Assembly (NCBI GenBank): GCA_016708025.1
Contig: JADJGQ010000002.1
Coordinates: 992,001 to 1,056,000, forward strand
Direction: 5' to 3'
From: a bacterium
GTDB taxonomy: Bacteria > Zixibacteria > MSB-5A5 > GN15 > FEB-12
Length of the DNA stretch: 64,000 bases
The translations under genes and the position numbers were made by a program. The notes under the pieces were generated by a model that was not told the origin of the DNA, did no database searches, and was given only the letters and a program-made list of their open reading frames with translations. This document shows, piece after piece, positions 63,042-64,000 of this stretch. Position 1 is the stretch's first letter, and each line of letters opens with the position of its first letter.

Positions 63042-64000
63042 ATGTCCGAGCCGCTTTCGCCTGCGGATCTAAATGACTTTCTCAATATAATTGTAGTTGT
63101 CTGCAGGAGAAGTCCGCATCTTAATGGCAGGATTCAGCGAGCGGCCACAAGAGAGGGTACGAGCTTTGAAGCAATAGTCCTCACTTTATATGGGCAACAG
63201 CTTACCAATTCCCTGACCGGAGGACAGCTCCAACACGGGCTACTGAATCACTCGGAGCTGTCTGATGCAGAACTCTTCCTCTATTTCGAGAGGGCATCAC
63301 GTGTCCTGATTAGCCGTCAGGTCTCCCGGCTCAATGCGGAACTTGATCCGACTCACGCAAGAACGGGTCACTATGTCCATCAACTTCTTCGGTCGGATCA
63401 AAATGTTTGTATTTACAATGAGTATGGTAGGCCGACATGGGTGACCATGCATGGATTGAGAGATTTGCGACAGAGGGGAACGCCCTGGAACGGGCAGGAT
63501 CTCTTGCGCATCATCTACGAAGTTGGCGGCAAGGGAGGACATACGCCAGATATGGTGGCCGCTGTATTGCACGAGTTGGCTAATCGCGAAAATTTCCAGG
63601 CAGTCGTGTATGTCGCAGATTTGATCGCTGCAATCACTCGTTGGAAGAAAGAAACGATTGAAAGAGGAATTAACGCCAGTTCTCAGATAGAAAAGGATAC
63701 GCCACCTGGCCGACTCATGAGAGAAGAAGCCGGTACGAAGGTAGTTCGAGAGACCAGAGTCCGGCTCGACAATCTCCAGGATCGGAACAGACTTAACGGC
63801 TACCACGGCAGCTACCTTCAGGCAATTTGTTTGCTGGTGAACGATCTAGTTGTCTTCTGTGACCGGGAGTATCATGTGACTTACCTGCAAAGAGCTATCC
63901 CTGAGCTAACGGAAGAAGACTACCGGAAGAACCATCGAGCATTCGACGATCTGGCGACATTTGCAAAACGACGTTTTGTGGAGCTTCTTGCAGAAAACTA
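63042..64000 (+). CDS. Unrecognised protein, N-terminal part (runs off the right edge)
   Basis: From ATG 63042 the frame is open for 319 codons to the window edge with no stop. It begins MSEPLSPADLNDFLNIIVVV, CRRSPHLNGRIQRAATREGT, and continues with helical, charged segments such as AELFLYFERASRVLISRQV, GHYVHQLLRSDQNVCIYNEY, HTPDMVAAVLHELANRENF, VVYVADLIAAITRWKKET and FDDLATFAKRRFVELLAEN. There is no signal peptide or membrane helix, so it is probably cytoplasmic. I do not recognise a family. The ribosome binding site is weak, so the start could lie elsewhere. Composition is less GC-rich than in the rest of the window. The length of the open frame and its sensible residue use make a real gene likely. 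Confidence 0.6.
   Translation, partial: MSEPLSPADLNDFLNIIVVVCRRSPHLNGRIQRAATREGTSFEAIVLTLYGQQLTNSLTGGQLQHGLLNHSELSDAELFLYFERASRVLISRQVSRLNAELDPTHARTGHYVHQLLRSDQNVCIYNEYGRPTWVTMHGLRDLRQRGTPWNGQDLLRIIYEVGGKGGHTPDMVAAVLHELANRENFQAVVYVADLIAAITRWKKETIERGINASSQIEKDTPPGRLMREEAGTKVVRETRVRLDNLQDRNRLNGYHGSYLQAICLLVNDLVVFCDREYHVTYLQRAIPELTEEDYRKNHRAFDDLATFAKRRFVELLAEN

Noticed and set aside
62810..63085. 91-codon minus-strand frame in the right-hand intergenic region
   Set aside because: It has a hydrophobic stretch but no start signal and overlaps the start of the right-edge gene; I could not support it as coding or as a transposase remnant.

Overview
The window reads as a piece of chromosome from an uncultivated Gram-negative bacterium. 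Features pointing that way are an RND pump, outer-membrane-type barrel proteins, lipoproteins with lipoboxes, a periplasmic DsbD-like protein and periplasmic multiheme cytochromes. Exported proteins repeatedly end in a dockerin-like double repeat (GNV..DLSDLSLLIxYL), a style I associate with Zixibacteria and other FCB-group metagenome genomes. That affiliation is an inference from style, not a phylogenetic result. I see no rRNA, tRNA, CRISPR array, integrase or complete insertion sequence.

Layout. 1-5.1 kb: a truncated ECF sigma factor (minus) and an RND efflux adaptor/pump pair (plus). 5.1-12.2 kb (minus): redoxin and DsbD-like thiol pair, a Cys-rich protein, an enoyl-CoA hydratase-like protein, two secreted proteins, and a DinB-like gene broken by an in-frame amber codon. 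12.5-16.3 kb (plus): a multiheme cytochrome with a dockerin-like tail, DUF1697, HD-GYP and a membrane protein. 16.4-24.6 kb (minus): an S74-chaperone/YadA-head-repeat fibre-like protein, a cysteine-synthase-like enzyme, a large hybrid histidine kinase, and nrfHA in which nrfH is intact but nrfA carries about five short indels. 25.1-35.6 kb: a PgeF/laccase-like gene whose 3' end is repeated on the far side of an adjacent LVIVD-repeat gene, a PerR-like regulator with katG, a SRPBCC protein, a zinc metallopeptidase, and a umuDC pair. 35.7-40.5 kb (minus): a chemoreceptor with a haem-binding motif and an NtrC-type regulator with its sensor kinase.

The most striking part is 40.9-62.5 kb (plus). 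A long, tightly packed operon encodes a beta-propeller lipoprotein, an outer-membrane barrel, a TRAP/DctM-like permease, an overlooked 48-residue membrane protein, an aspartoacylase-like hydrolase, a DUF6305-like protein, a gamma-glutamyltransferase, and PgsB, PgsC and a PgsW-like protein of poly-gamma-glutamate synthesis. It is followed by two giant paralogous beta-helix proteins that share an unnamed His-rich N-terminal domain. Between these two sits a glutamate racemase that appears to carry an export signal. Upstream of both the operon and the racemase lie similar -24/-12 (sigma-54-like) sequences. The divergent neighbours are a sigma-54 activator and its kinase, suggesting that one regulatory circuit controls the whole set. 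I propose an envelope system that makes, trims, anchors or recycles gamma-linked glutamate polymers, with racemisation outside the cytoplasm. The genes are visible in the sequence; the combined function is inference.

The right edge holds the start of an unrecognised gene in lower-GC DNA.
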